Below are positions 12,936-26,067 of a DNA stretch of 64,000 bases, piece by piece. The notes beneath the pieces were generated by a model. The model searched no databases and was not told the DNA's origin. It saw only the letters and a list, made by a program, of their open reading frames with translations. Positions within the stretch are counted from its first letter, which is position 1; each line of letters opens with the position of its first letter. This stretch comes from Nautilus pompilius (Eukaryota; Mollusca; Cephalopoda; Nautilida; Nautilidae). The stretch spans positions 620,001-684,000 of the forward strand of contig JACATO010000989.1 in the NCBI GenBank assembly GCA_018389105.1. Direction: 5' to 3'. The position numbers were made by a program, and so were the translations under genes.

Positions 12936-15814
12936 TTGTGTGTGGCTGCAAAATACCAACATTTGATAAAATAGACCAGGTGTAGTCTTATTCTTGAATG
13001 CAAGTAAAGATCCAGTTGTTTAAAATACTTTGAATTTATATTCTTGCTTTCTTTGAAATTTAATCTGCGTTTTTCATATATATATATAATAAAAAAAAGT
13101 ATATGAAAGCGGCTTCAGAATTGTAAACATTGAACCTGTGTTTTCATGCTTATTCCTACTATGTCATTTAAAGTTTTGCTCCTCCATTAAACACTTGTAC
13201 AGAATTAATAACAAAGGAGATCGGTAGAAAAATGATAAAACAACAGTAGCAGTATGTAAATGACACGAACAGTTGGATCTCTAGATTGCGATCCAGAAGG
13301 CTTCTTCTGCATGTATGCCTTTTAGCCTTTATTTTCTGTCATTCCTAATTTGTATTTAATATTTTAAAAAATACATTTTATATAATAGCGAACCAGACTC
13401 TCTGTAGCAGCAACACAGTTTTGAAAAATCACAACTCTCTGGTTTAAATACAATATAATATAAGAAATAGTAAAGTTGTGTATTGGCACTTATTTAAAAA
13501 AAAAGAAGAAAAGGTTTCCAGAAAAAAAAAAACAAGTTTTGTTGTTATCTCTAAGTACCAATTTAAATTTATACGAAAGTGAACACTAAGCTGGTAGGTG
13601 TATTGTAAAGGAAGATTGTGTTGGGGAAAAATCGTTGAGACGTAGTTTCATTGGTTGTGTTATTAGTGATTTGGTGAGTGGAAAGCCTGACCAAACTCAC
13701 TGACTTCTGTAAGTAACACACCACATCAGTATTTTTCCATTCTTCTCTCAGTCCAGTGTCTTCAGTAGACTTAAAGTCAGTTATGCATGGTTCTTAATTA
13801 TTCTTTTTGGGTTGCTGTTTGTTTTATAAAGGTAATACTAAGTTATATTGTGCAGCGACATTTCACTTTGAAAATGAAAACAAACAAAGAAAAACATCAG
13901 ATTTTGAGATAACTTTAGTACTTGGAATAGTAGAAAATGTTGCTTAGAATTGGGAGACTCTAAATATGTATTGTCTGTGTATATTGTTAGTACATTTTAA
14001 GGTATTTTTGTTACTTTTCGTGCCTGCCAGAAATGTTTTGATTATTATTCTCATTAATGTTTTGTTTTTTTTTTCCTCACAAGCCTGAACGGAAAGAGGA
14101 AATGGTAGAGTATATGGCAAAATCCTTTCTTTCTTGTTTATATATGGTTTACTTTTTATTGCAATATATTTATTTACATTTTTTTTTAGAGTAACTCTTT
14201 ACTTACTAAAACTTCCAAGGGGAGATTATCCATTAACTTCACACACACACACACACACACACCCACACACACACGCACACGCACATGCACACATGCACAA
14301 ATAAGAAATCTTTTAGTGATATAGTCAAAATTAATTGTGCAAAAACCCTAATAAGTTTTTTTTTTTTTTTTTAAATAAAAATGCAGAAATAGATGAAAAT
14401 AACAAACTATGCATTTAAAATGCTTTATGGTTTCCATCTCATGACTTATCCCCCCTTGGACGATTTAGGGGTTGACGAGAGGTATAAAAAGCTTTTTAAA
14501 AAATTTTGTTGCTGCAATATGTTCTTCATTTTTTCATAAGCATTTAGCATGTACGCATGTGTAGCTTCTGTGATATGAATCGGTATTGTATCTGTTGTCT
14601 ACGAGTGTGTAAAAAATCTCAAGAGAATCAGCATCAACACAGAAATTAAGGGGCAAGGAAATTAATTAGAATGATTAACACAAGCCATAGGGGGATCTCA
14701 GGAATGTATGTTGTTATAGAAGAAAAAAAAAAAAAACCTCTTTTTTAAAATTGAAAATTATCATATTTGATTTATAGTTTGCTGTGAGAGATAATTTTCA
14801 AAATCTGAACATTAAATATTAATACATAAATGTGTATTTACAAGATGAGAGAAAAAAAGATAAATTTTTACTATAATTTCTAATTATCTCTCCTTGGACG
14901 TTCTGCGTAAGTTATGACTCCTTTTTTCTGAATGTGAGAGTGGTTAAACAGTCAGACTTGAGCATTGTTAAATGTATTCACTAACTACCTGCTATCCCTG
15001 AAACTTTCTTCTTAGTCATGATTCCAAGAGCATCCATGTAAAGATCCAGTGAGACCAAATGGTATCCAGTTTCTTTTTCAATTCGTCATATGGAAAATAA
15101 AAACATACACTGACTTTAGACAAATGCCATGCAGACCGGACTTGATTTTTCTTATGGAATCTTAAAGACCATTGTTCTGGGTGAAATGGTAAAATGAGAA
15201 CTGTTCAAAGAGTACTGCTCAGCCATATGAGGCTTCAAGATCAGATGTAATCTTCCCATCACTTTGCTATTAGGGGTCAGGCAGTGGCTGGCCATTTTCA
15301 AATAATCATCAGGCTACTCATTACTCAGATCACATAGCTTCATTTACCTGCAGGGAAGGAAGTCTCTCATCTTCTGTGAAATCCAACCTTTTAAACCTCC
15401 TTCCCAGTGTTTCTAACTACATTTATGTGAACAACTATGAGCAGACTGTTTTATGGTATCCAATATGTTGTTGCTGAAATAAACCTTTCAGTTGTTCATC
15501 TTACTAGACTGAAAATCATTTATTATCATGACCCCCTTGTTACCTAAGAACCTGTTGTAACACACCTGCTTCTTACCTTTTAAAACTCTAAATCTTTTAA
15601 TTAGATTAACAGTTAATGCTTGACAGGTGAGATTATGAAATCTAATTTTATTAACTAAAGACCCCTCAGTTTCTAAATTGTTCTGGTAAAGTGCTTTAGT
15701 GTCCCTTCCAGTGTTTTTGAAATTGTATAAAACTTACTACGAAATATGAGAAAACCTTTAATATATGTTTTATTATATTTAAATTCAAATAAATGGAATG
15801 ACAAACCAATATAT
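12936..15814. other. AT-rich non-coding DNA
   Basis: An AC microsatellite at 14,240 and several A/T homopolymers. No gene seen. Confidence 0.55.
14240..14299. repeat. (AC)n microsatellite with variant units
   Basis: A pure AC run followed by CCCACAC, GCACAC and ATGCAC variants; compound dinucleotide repeat. Confidence 0.92.
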
Positions 15815-16092
15815 GTTGGTGCAGTAGACTAGTAGTTAAACTACTGAACTGCTAAGATTCACTTATCATGGGAGTAGCATAGTTTGGCAAACCCTTCAGG
15901 CATGGTATTTTTTTCATTCTGCTTCCCCAACTGGCCGTGTTGTTTTTCCCCAGATACATTGGTTTCTTCTCACAGAAAGTTCTAGCCTCTGCGTGGTGCA
16001 TGATTGACAGGAATCCTAGTGGCCACCTACAGTACTAACTCCTTCACCAGGGGTCGTTTACCTGTTACGCCCCATCAGTGTACACCAACAAA
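15815..16092 (+). repeat. tRNA-derived SINE-like repeat
   Basis: The + strand head GACTAGTAGTTAAACTACTG resembles an A box and anticodon-arm region. The body contains CATTGGTTTCTTCTCACAG, the same central block (GGTTTCYTCYCAC) as the copies at 21,640 and 41,745. Confidence 0.6.
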
Positions 16093-18370
16093 CTAATATT
16101 TAGTGTGTCCAACAAATAGTGCTTTTTATGAGCCTAGAATGTACATGAGTTAATTAAAACAGCTTTCATTTACTTAACATTTTTGTGATGAGGGTGAAAC
16201 AGTGACCAGAATAAATTATGATAACCATATAAAAGCAGTAAGATGAATAATGAATAATTATCCAAGGCAAGAAGAGCTAATAAATAAAACCAGGGAAACT
16301 TTGTTAAAAGTTATGGTTAGTTTTTGAAACAAAAGTATTTTTTTTTTGGCACTATCTATTATCCAGTTCATTTAGGTCCCTCTCAAAGAAATATTAAGTG
16401 TTAGAAAAATTATTGGGGAGAATTATTATATAAAAACAGTCTGCTTGCTTTTAGCACTTTGCAGATAAATAGCAGCTGGATTCCTTTGTATGGTGGTAAA
16501 GAGAATAATAATGGTCAGTCTGCATATGTCAACCTGGTGAACTGTTCAACAGCGATAAACCTCTTTCTGTGCATTCTCGGTGCATAGGTAACCAACCAGT
16601 GGAGATCAGTTGTGCATCACAATAACAAATCACGCCACCCTGCTGCACTGGCAGTACATCAGCAATAATCCACTTCTTCTAAATATTATTGTAATATAAT
16701 GGAAAACATGCTAAGGAAATAAAATTCTTTAATTCAAAAAAATGAAAGTTACCCAAGACATTGAAGGAATCAACTACTTTAAGTGATTAAAAAAACTCTT
16801 CTTTTTGATTAGTTAGCAATATTTCTTTTTCTGAATCTAGTAATGGCTTGTGTTAGACCTGTGAACACTGTTTTTTTTTTTTTTATTGTTACATTCTTTT
16901 GGAAATTGGGGGGGGTAAAAATATGGAGCTTGAAAATGTTTGCTTAAAATATTGCAGGATTTTTTTACAAGAAAACTTAAATCCTAATAAAGGGAGATAA
17001 TTATAGTTCGTTAATCATGAGTTATGCTCAGGTTGTGACAGTATGCGTCTCACCAACCTTATTTTGATTGGAGGTTATTCGCGAGTGTCTAAGAAGAAAA
17101 TCTCTAATTTATGTTATAAATTTGTTTTATTTTCTAACTAGAGGTATCTGTTCCGAGGGATGCTTTTGACATTTTAACTGTTAGTTGTCATCTTCATAAA
17201 GTAACATCTACCGTGTGTATAGCTAGGATGGCAGAAAGTTTTGCATCCCCTGAAAATATAAGTATTTTTTGTCACTAGTTATTGTAGTCCATTTGTTTAT
17301 TTGTTAGTAAGAGTTTTATGCGACTTCTTGTTATGTGGCTCTAACTTGTAAGCTCTTTTATGGGAATAAATACCATTATCTTTGAGTTCTGTTCTTAAGC
17401 CTGTCTTTTTTTTTTTTAATGCTTCTATAAGAAGCACCACCACTACCATGGGAAATAAGTTGTCTTGAATTGCTGTCTGGATATCATGCTGGTCTTAAGC
17501 TGTCGTCTGGCAAAAATGACAGATCACAGATACTTGAATGGCTATGACTGTCAGACTTGAAACCTTTAAAAGGACGCAAAATTTTGTTAATAATCTAACA
17601 TAAACTATCTCGCATCTAATAATAACTTGGTCATATCAGCTATTTTAAGTGAATTTCAGAAAATTGGAAGCTTTTAATGCTGTTGAAACATCTATGAGTG
17701 ATGCCAGAGCTCTCATGTCAAGATTACAAATAAGTTTGTTTCCATCACATTTGTGTATAATGCTTCATGATGTTTATTTTTGTGTTGTAGATGTGTAAGC
17801 TGTGTTGTATGGCAACCGTTTGTGTATCATGGACATGTAAGACAGTGTGCTATATAATGTTTAGTTGTATGTCAGCTGTGTAAAATGTGTACTGTATGGC
17901 TTTCATGTGAGCTCTGGCTCTCAGTGCAAAAAGATCCAAGAAATATAATCTCTTTCTCTCTCTCTCTCAAGTAATGGTATGAAAATTTTTAATTGTTTCC
18001 TGTCTTGATATCTTGTGATCAGTCATTTTAACATCGACACCAAATCCTAAATAGTGGTAATATATGTTATAGCCTGCACCATTCCTTTAAGATCATAATT
18101 TCACATCTTAGGGGGAAAATCATGCTATTGGTTACCACTCTTCATTGCTGTTTGTTTTTAGATAAATATATTCATTAATTAAAATGTAGAATTTATTCTG
18201 TCATCATTATTTAAATTTATTTTGAAATAGGGTTATTTGCATAATGTTTTGTTTGTTATTTTTCAATCACTGGGCTTATTTAGATTTTTTTTTTTTTTCT
18301 GACAAAAAATAGAATCTTTTATTTTTGGAAATATTCTTTAAAACTAGTCTTGGTAGTAAGTAGGTAGGTG

Positions 18371-18371
<1 letters not shown>
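16093..18371. other. AT-rich non-coding DNA
   Basis: One AAGGGAGATAA motif at 16,989. Imperfect tandem similarity at about 17,785-17,900 (repeated GTGT-rich phrases around TGTATGGC). No gene seen. Confidence 0.5.
17949..17968. repeat. (TC)n microsatellite
   Basis: A short pyrimidine dinucleotide run with one TTT interruption. Confidence 0.85.

Positions 18372-18408
<37 letters not shown>
18372..18408. repeat. (TTA)n microsatellite
   Basis: About twelve perfect trinucleotide units, immediately left of a SINE-like repeat; it may derive from the SINE tail. Confidence 0.93.
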
Positions 18409-18429
18409 CTTGTACAAACTATGAGAGTA

Positions 18430-18800
18430 TTTTTTTCTTAATGAGCAGTCCCCTCCTGCAGGGGGTATTTGGCATCAGGATAGGTGACTAAGCAGGTTAC
18501 CTAGGTACAGTTGGGGGCTCGGTGGTCATGGGGCCAGCCAATCAGAAGCTACCTATGGAAATCTCCATCACATTCGTCTAAAAAGCCCTACTAGAACTCT
18601 TCACTTTTAGATGTTGGAAAAAAATCTGAGTGCCCAGTGATAGCCTAAGTGGCTGGATGGTGAAGATGAATGGGAAGGAACTATGCTAGGAGACATGCCA
18701 AGCCAAGCCTTTCCCACCAACTGGGGTTTGACCTTGGGCCATCAATTATGACAGCTTAGTAGTCTACTACTTGACCTTCTCCACCCCACTCCAGGAGCTA
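18430..18800 (-). repeat. tRNA-derived SINE-like repeat
   Basis: The head is at the right on the minus strand: GTCAAGTAGTAGACTACTAA (A-box-like) then CCCAAGGTCAAACCCC (B-box-like). The left part (CTAGAACTCTTCACTTTTAG and following) is repeated at 38,410-38,625. Confidence 0.6.
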
Positions 18801-19856
18801 GTTGAAACTTGTTAAATGCTTTCTTCCATTCAGCAGAATGAAAGTCACAAAAGATCAATAAAATAACAACTGCAGAATTGGTTGATCTCCCTCAATGTTC
18901 TCAAGAAAAAAAAAAAAATGTTTTTCAAGGGTTAACAATATTTTTGTCTTCATCTATTGGCAGAAAAAATTTTCCAATGAACCAATGAAGTTCACTGCTT
19001 CTCTCTGTCCGGGCAAGTCGGTGCTTTAGGAAATTAAATGCTTTATTTGCATAACAGAAGATAAGACGAATGGGCAAAACCAGACTATCCATCTTGAGGC
19101 TTTTTCTTACAAGTAGTGCCAAAAGTGGACTGGTGTGGCAAAAAATTACAAATTCCACTTCGTACTTACGTTCACTGAGTCGGCAACACCAAAGCGTTGG
19201 CTCCCGCATTTTTTTTTTTTTTTTAAGATGCCATGTGATACAAAGTACCTAATTTGCATCATTGTCAGTTTGCACAGAAAACATTTCCACTTTGTACGTG
19301 TTTTTCAGGAGACGATAAGGGATCTTGGCAGCAGCGTAGCGTGACACACTCGTCAGTCTCCTGTGACTGTTTCTCCATCAAAGAGCAGTTTCTTTGCAGT
19401 AACGTGAGCAAATTAAACATCAGAACACAGGGTGTTTTTATGGGAAGTTCATTCATGGTAGTTCACTTAAAAGTTTATTGCAAAATGCATAAGACTAATA
19501 AACGCAGCCATGGTCCATTTAATTTTAACAGTTAAAATCCAGTTGACTTTTGTTTTCTTTTCCGGCGTAACACTATTATCTGTGCCTTTTAAAAAAAATA
19601 AGTTTACACAGATGTATCTTTGATGTATGCATATTAATATAAGAAAGAATAAATGCGGAGGGGAAATCAGGAATTGATAGGCTGCAGGAATATTTATGGC
19701 TGATTGTGTAAAAATGAAAATAGGAATCCATATAAATGGCACAACATGTTGTGGGTTTTGTTACAGTTAACTCTGTCCAGCCCAAGCAAACAAACAAATT
19801 GTTTTATTTACGACATGGCATTCAGAGAGACAGTCCTGGCATGGAGCCAAGATGAG

Positions 19857-19888
<32 letters not shown>

Positions 19889-20746
19889 GAGAAGCTTAGG
19901 AAGAATAAATGAGCCGTTGCAAACAGGCTGTCATTGATGATGCGAGATAATATCAGCATGAACTCTTCTGATGAATAACTTAGAAATATGTTTTATGCCA
20001 CGTAAAATGATGAATGGAATTTGTATACATCACTTTAGATGCGAGATATTTACTGTCAGTCACACATGTACGTAACATATCTGACAGTTCAGACTGTTGA
20101 GATGTGAGACAGTATTGATAAATAAAACCTTTTTTTCACAAAAGAAAATTGTTAGTGGGACTGGGCCTATAAATACAAATTACTGAGTTTAAATCTAACA
20201 AACCAGCCAAGTTGGTTTGTAGCTGAATGCATTTGCTCTATTCAATAGATGTTTGTTTGGTTAAATGCCATCACATGACATCTGATCATAACTGTGAATA
20301 CAGCCCTTTACATAATGAAAAAACAAAGCACTTACAAGTTTAGATACAGAGATTACTTTCATTAGTAACTAATTATAGAGTGTGAGAAAACCTGCTTTGC
20401 TAGGAAGATTCTGATTTTTAGTAAAAGTGATTAAAGAGGTAAATTTGCCAGAATTTATGCTTGGGCATTGAATGTCAGTAGCAAAATAATTACTTAAAAA
20501 TATCATTCCATTCTTTATTACTTTTAAATAGAATTTATGAATACAAATCACTGATCCTCTTTGTAGGCATGGTTTTCTGGAGATGGCTGTTTTGATGAGC
20601 ATAAGTTATGGGAGGGATACATCAAAGCAAACCATTGTTAAGATGTGAAAATGGAAATATTATGCTTTAACAAATTAACAATTTGAGTGTCTGATGGGAA
20701 AATGATGACAGATGTTATGAACTTGATAGAAATTCATTTGAAATAT
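18801..20746. other. Unassigned, partly less AT-rich DNA
   Basis: At 18,925-19,800 several overlapping frames of 60-94 codons are open on both strands. None has a recognisable motif and no splice-consistent gene could be built. No transposon ends seen. Confidence 0.4.
19857..19880. repeat. (CA)n microsatellite
   Basis: Twelve perfect CA units followed by TATACACA. Confidence 0.93.
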
Positions 20747-20828
20747 AAGGAGTCATCAGATGAAACCTGGCAGCTAGGTATAATTACAGTGATTCTATTT
20801 CAGCTGGATTTCATTTAAATATCTCTAC
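20747..20828 (+). repeat. Foldback repeat, copy B
   Basis: The left arm contains ATGAAACCTGGCAGC; the right arm read on the opposite strand contains ATGAAATCCAGCTG. The unit length and arm order match copy A (for example CTATTTCAGCTGGATTTCAT against CTATTTCAACTAGATTTTAT). Confidence 0.65.
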
Positions 20829-20984
20829 TATTCTACTATATTTGCATAAAAGGGTTGTACTAGAAGTACTAAGCCCTAATTAATCACAGCAGTCACTTCT
20901 ACTCATTAACATCAGTAGTATCATCATCATTCTCCAGGTGGTAGCACAATAGTTCATAACTGAGTCTATCCTGAATAGTGTAGT

Positions 20985-21100
20985 GCAACAAATTGCTGTG
21001 AAAGAGCTTCTATCAGAAGGGGGTGAAATCCCTAAAAATATCCACATGCAACTGCAAATTACAAATAGTGAGTCAGTTATAAAAGTATGAAATAAGGTCA
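20985..21100 (+). pseudogene. Possible mariner N-terminal domain fragment
   Basis: The + strand reads VQQIAVKELLSEGGEIPKNI then HMQLQITNSESVIKV. The pattern (hydrophobic helix, G, P-x-x-I, then a serine-rich turn) resembles the first HTH of SETMAR-like transposases. No other transposase block follows, so this could be chance. Confidence 0.25.
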
Positions 21101-21639
21101 ACAGGTGCTCTGACACCTGACAGAAAACACGTAGATGGAGAGATAGTTTTGGCATTTCCATGAGGTGTTATATTTTGTTAACAAAATCATAAGTTTATCT
21201 GAATTTTGTTTTTTTCTATAATCAATTAGAATTCAGTTGCTTCCAGTAAACCTTCAAATTATCATGGCTATGTAACTTTAGTGGTGATGACAATGGTGGG
21301 ATTTATCAGTTTGACTTTTATAGTATGTTCATCATTATCTTACCATTTTTAAACTAACTACAGTTTAGAAATTATATCTGGAAAAAATGAGAGAATAAAT
21401 AAATCATATAAAAAAGTTAATTTATGTGCTGAAACTTTGACTATGCACAAAATCTTCACTATCTTGCATGTTAAAGATATACAAATCTATAAAATCATAC
21501 ATCTGGAAATTACATGCTTTTATGAAAACTGTATGGCTTTTTGGTTTGATAGAATCCAGTTTTTATTTTTGTATTAGCAATGTCTCACAACCACACATAC
21601 AAAAAAACAAAAATAACTCTTTTTACATTTTATGCTAAA

Positions 21640-21975
21640 TGACCAACTCTTGGTCAAGTCACGCAGTAGTCCAATGACAGACCACTGGACTGCGAAGGTT
21701 AAGGAGCTGAATTCATTTGCTACAGAAGTTTGTCTCAGTTTAGTGTACCTCCCCATCATGGTTTCTTCTCACCCCTCTTCTTAGACTTTCTCCAGTTTTC
21801 TTCTTTTCTGCAAAATTGCATAATGAAGACTTCCAGTAGGGTTTTCCTGCCAAGGTTTGAATTTCCAGGCCTCTTGTGCCACAGGATTGGCAACGCTTCC
21901 TAGCAGACAACTGCAGCAATATGCCCCATCACCACGGTTGTCTCCATTTATAGACATCATTGAACCAAAAAGATA
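21640..21975 (+). repeat. tRNA-derived SINE-like repeat
   Basis: The + strand contains an A-box-like head (CACGCAGTAGTCCAATGACA), CATGGTTTCTTCTCACCC, and a tail GGATTGGCAACGCTTCCTAG with CACGGTTGTCTCC. Head, centre and tail align with the copy at 41,745-42,110. It abuts the LINE fragment that starts at about 21,980. Confidence 0.68.
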
Positions 21976-21979
21976 ATGA

Positions 21980-22470
21980 AATCTTGTTTTGGCCACATCT
22001 TGAATATGCTGTACATGCATGGAGTCTTTATTTGAGAAAGAACATTAATGTATTAGATGGAGTTCAACACAGATTTACTTGATTATTTCCAGGTCATAAG
22101 CATTGGGAATAGGCTGAACAACTGAAAATATTAGCTCTACAAAGTTTGAAGTTTGGATATTCAAGAGGAGACATAATAGAGGCTTTCAAACTAATTCGTT
22201 GTTTCATTTTTGTTTTTTTTTTGAATGGGGGACAGAAATTGTTTTAATCTTTACAATTATTAATACTAGGGGTTGTAACTACAAACTGGTTAACATTCTG
22301 GTGCAGTAAAACATAAAAAAATTACCAGCAAGTGTATTTAGTTAAGAATTATGTGTATCAATGGCCAGTTTCTTTCCCTGGGGACCACGATGCTTCCCTG
22401 GCTCATTGTGATTGGTAAATTAAACTGAAGTTGCTTCCAATAAACACTAATATTGAAGCTGAAAGAAGGC
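21980..22470 (+). pseudogene. Non-LTR retrotransposon (CR1/Jockey-like) reverse transcriptase 3' end
   Basis: The + strand reads WPHLEYAVHAWSLYLRKN, INVLDGVQHRFT, then after a stop LFPGHKHWE, and AEQLKILALQSLKFGYSRGD followed by IIEAFKLIR. These match the RPHLEYA..W.P and RLRGDLIE..K-L blocks at the C-terminal end of CR1/Jockey-type ORF2 proteins. The tail after 22,200 (NTRGCNYKLV) is more decayed. It is a typical 5'-truncated LINE copy; catalytic motifs upstream are absent. Confidence 0.85.
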
Positions 22471-25400
22471 TCCCAGAATATTTGTACATTTATCTGCTTA
22501 GATCTAAGAAAATTTTCAACCTACCTAAAGGCTGACTTCAGAAAACCCAAAATTTGGACACAAAACCAGCAATATTTATAGTTTTAAAAAACCCTGGGAG
22601 GGAAGGAGGGGAGAGAATTTATCCCCATATCCCCATGATGGGGGTAGTCAGCCTTCAGCCTTCATAGCACTCAAGGAAACATTTCTATAATGCAATGTCA
22701 CAGAAGTCAACTTTGGAAAATATGGACATCAGCCTCTCTATTCTTATAATTGTAAATATAATCACATTTGTAGCATCCATGAACCTTCATAACTTTGAAA
22801 GGCTTTTAGTGGTCAAAGTTTAGTTCACTAGTGCTAAGCAACATGTCAGCGGATGCTGAAGCTTTGCATCAACTATCAACAGAAGGGAACCTGTTTCTTA
22901 GCAGCAAAAACTGAAGCTACTCTTTCAATAAAACCATAAACTCTTGAAGATTCATTGACATAACTTACTACTCAACATCAAGTTTGCAGAAGTTTATTTA
23001 TTATAAAGAAGCATAGAGCCATCATCATTGCATATATATACTTCTTCTCCCCCCTCCCATGTCAGAAAATGTCCATATATTCAATTTTTAAACTGGCTCA
23101 CTCTATTACTCTCCTGCCATCAAAACTACTGCTACCAGTTTATTCTAATCATCATTAATTTTTGTTGCTAATGGAAAAATTTCCTGACAGCAAATTTTCG
23201 ACATGGTTCAGTTATTTTATAATTAGATTTCTTATTATTTCTATTTTAATGTGTTTTAAAGTTTATCCCTCAGACACTGTTTTACTGTAACTTGTTCATC
23301 GGATTTAATTACTGCAGCCAAGATGCTCTGGAAGCATTATTGAGTTAGATAGAGTGCCTAGCTATTATCTCTTTCTTTTTCTTTTCTGTTTCCAGTATTG
23401 CTGTGACAATTAAGAGTACTAGAACTTCACTTGCTTTAATAAAAAAAGTAATAGTGAACTATCATAGCATTTTAAAGAATTTTTGGTTGATATGGTATTA
23501 CATAAGGATATAACCATTTTAAATTTAGAATAATCATATTGTTTATAGAGGTCTGAATTCTTTTAACTTTTGTGACTTGTAATAATACTTCTATCTTGGA
23601 TAATAATGGATTTCTAAAGATATGGTATGAGGTAGTAGGAAAATGTCAGTTTGGAAATTTATTACAGACAGTAATGAAGAAAAGCAAAAAAAGATACATG
23701 GTGGCTCAGAACTGTAAGGATTCATCACAGATTTTGTTATTTCCTTTAATAATTTTTGTAAATGTCAAAATGTTATGGAATTTTAGTGAATCTCCAGTCA
23801 AGAACTCATAGTTCTGTTTCACTCAACTGCATGATAAAGAATGCAGGTGTGTTATTCTCACCTGAAGCCATGCAGCAATTTAACATAAGGAAATACAGGT
23901 TTTCACTGACAATGCCAGCAGAGAAAAGTTGTTCATCTTTATTGATATATTGTAACATAAGGCTTTCCCCACCCAACAAAGGAACACCAAAGTTTATTGG
24001 TAATCAAGCTTCCATAATTAAAAACTTTTTTGTGGGAATTTTTAATAAATCTACACTCTTTGGATTTTCAAACATGATCTGGCAATGCCAAAGCTCTTTT
24101 GCCAAAAAAGACAAAAAAAATCTTCATTTGTCATAGTTGTGCATAGTGTTGAGAAGCATTGGAATGGATTCTGATCCCACTAATTCTTTTAGTTAAAAAG
24201 AACTATAAAGTAAGATGTTGAGCCTCTGGAACATCAGTACATACAAAAATATTCATTTATTTATTTCCTATATATATTTGGTGATTAGTACATTTCATCT
24301 TTGAAACAAATCATAAATAGTAGTGTTACACATTATATATTTATGGATATTAGTTTATTCCTGTCCATTAATTACAGTATAGATATTCATGAATAACAGA
24401 GAATTTATGTTGGAATAGTTTATGATTATTCCAAAAATATTAAACAGGCTTTTCCTCAAATTTTTGCTTATGAACAGTTCATGAAGTAAAATGAACCAGT
24501 ACCGTGTGAGGTTTACAAACAAATACACCAGACATATGTCATGTATCCATATCTTTTCATTTAAAGTCTTTCACAAAATAAAAGGCTGCTGGATTTTTTT
24601 TCTTTTTTCTTTTCAATCTCTGAAAATTTTTCATTGTTTTCCACTTAATAAATTTATCAGGTGAAGCAGAAACTTAACATGGCTGTTCTTTATTTCTTTC
24701 TTTTTTTATGTGTGTGCACATCTCATCGTTAATTTTCTTTTTATTGCGTTTCTTTAGATGGTGTTTACTTTAGTGCGAGGTTTGCGCTAATGGTCTTATT
24801 TATAAACCATGAGCTCGCACTGTGTTTACGGTGCTGGCACACACAATTAGGCAAATCCAATATGTGCCTTCTGCATTAGCTATTCGAGTAACCGATCCTG
24901 TATCTATCAGCAGCTCATGCTACAGAACATACTGAGCTTGGAACACACACTCCTCTCTTTTTTTGGTGAGAGGAAGATTCTTACACTGAGCAATTTGTGT
25001 ATGCTGGATCATTTCTAAACACAATGTGGTCAGCTTCCATTGTCCTAGCATCCAATTTATATTTATGGAATCACTTTTGAGCGAGCAATCTTGTCAAGAA
25101 CAGAACAGACGAGCTTTGGTTACTCAACTGTTGTCCTGCCTTGTCTTTGGTAGACGGCTCTATCAATGCCTGCACTTCCTGCTTGTTTAATTATCATATC
25201 TGTGTGTGTGTGTGTGTAATAGCGTCATATCCCCTGTCTCTATAATCACATCATCTCTCTCTTTTTTTAATAAGGTCATATCCCCCATTTCTATAATCAT
25301 GTCATCTCTCTCTCTCTCTCAGTGGTACAAATGTGAAAGTTCAGAAATCTTAGAGTTTGTGCACACAACTTAAGAAATTCTTCAAATTTTCTTCTTGTTG

Positions 25401-26065
25401 AATAGTAGTGGTTTAAACTTTTTTAATAGAAGCAAAACATTTGTATTTCAAACTACTGACTTTGAAACAAATTTGAAATACCTGAAATTTAAAAGGTGGA
25501 AATAAAAGATTATACAGATGTTTGGTGCATGGATTGGTTGGTTGGTTTTTTCATTGTTTCCTCCTTTCTCTACTGATAAGAACAGTTAAACTAAACCGTA
25601 CTAGACTGGACTAAGCGTCACTTTTCTGAAAGTAAAGGTGGCTTGTTATGGTTCCCAGAAAAAACATTGACTCTTACTCTAAAATGGTAGAATGTTGAAA
25701 CTGAACCAAGTTTCTGTTTTTTTTTTTTTGATAACCAAAATTTCTACACTGAAAGTCTACAAACTGCTAAGCAAAAGTAGAAAATTGACCTGGAAGGATG
25801 CTTATCTCAAACACTGTGCAACTGTGGTTACTTTTATCTTAAAAAGAAAGAATTATCATCACTATATCTCTAACATTTTTTATTTTTGTTTTATTCATTA
25901 AAATCTCAACATGAAAAATTAAGAAGAATCTAATGATTTTCTTACGTGCCTGGACATTTCTTTGCATTTTAAAGTTGCTATGTAAGTAGTCAGAATTATG
26001 ATAATTTAAAATGAAATTATGCTTTTTTTATTTTAAAAAATGTATATCCATTTATTATTTTGATA
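22471..26065. other. Unassigned DNA
   Basis: A 124-codon + frame at 23,762-24,136 is unrecognised. A less AT-rich block at 24,740-25,150 contains TGTTTAC (24,815) and AATTAG (24,846); it could be a conserved non-coding element but this cannot be judged from one sequence. Confidence 0.4.
25201..25217. repeat. (TG)n microsatellite
   Basis: Eight units. It is followed by two related copies of a TCATATCCCC...CATCTCTCTC unit at about 25,225-25,320. Confidence 0.9.
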
Positions 26066-26067
26066 TA

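Noticed and set aside
14079..14115. Possible upstream collagen-gene exon after tttttcctcacaag
   Set aside because: The following frames are short, the donor is poor, and the phase-0 exit required by exon 1 cannot be shown.
23762..24136. 124-codon plus frame
   Set aside because: Unrecognised composition in AT-rich DNA and a lone frame; chance cannot be excluded.
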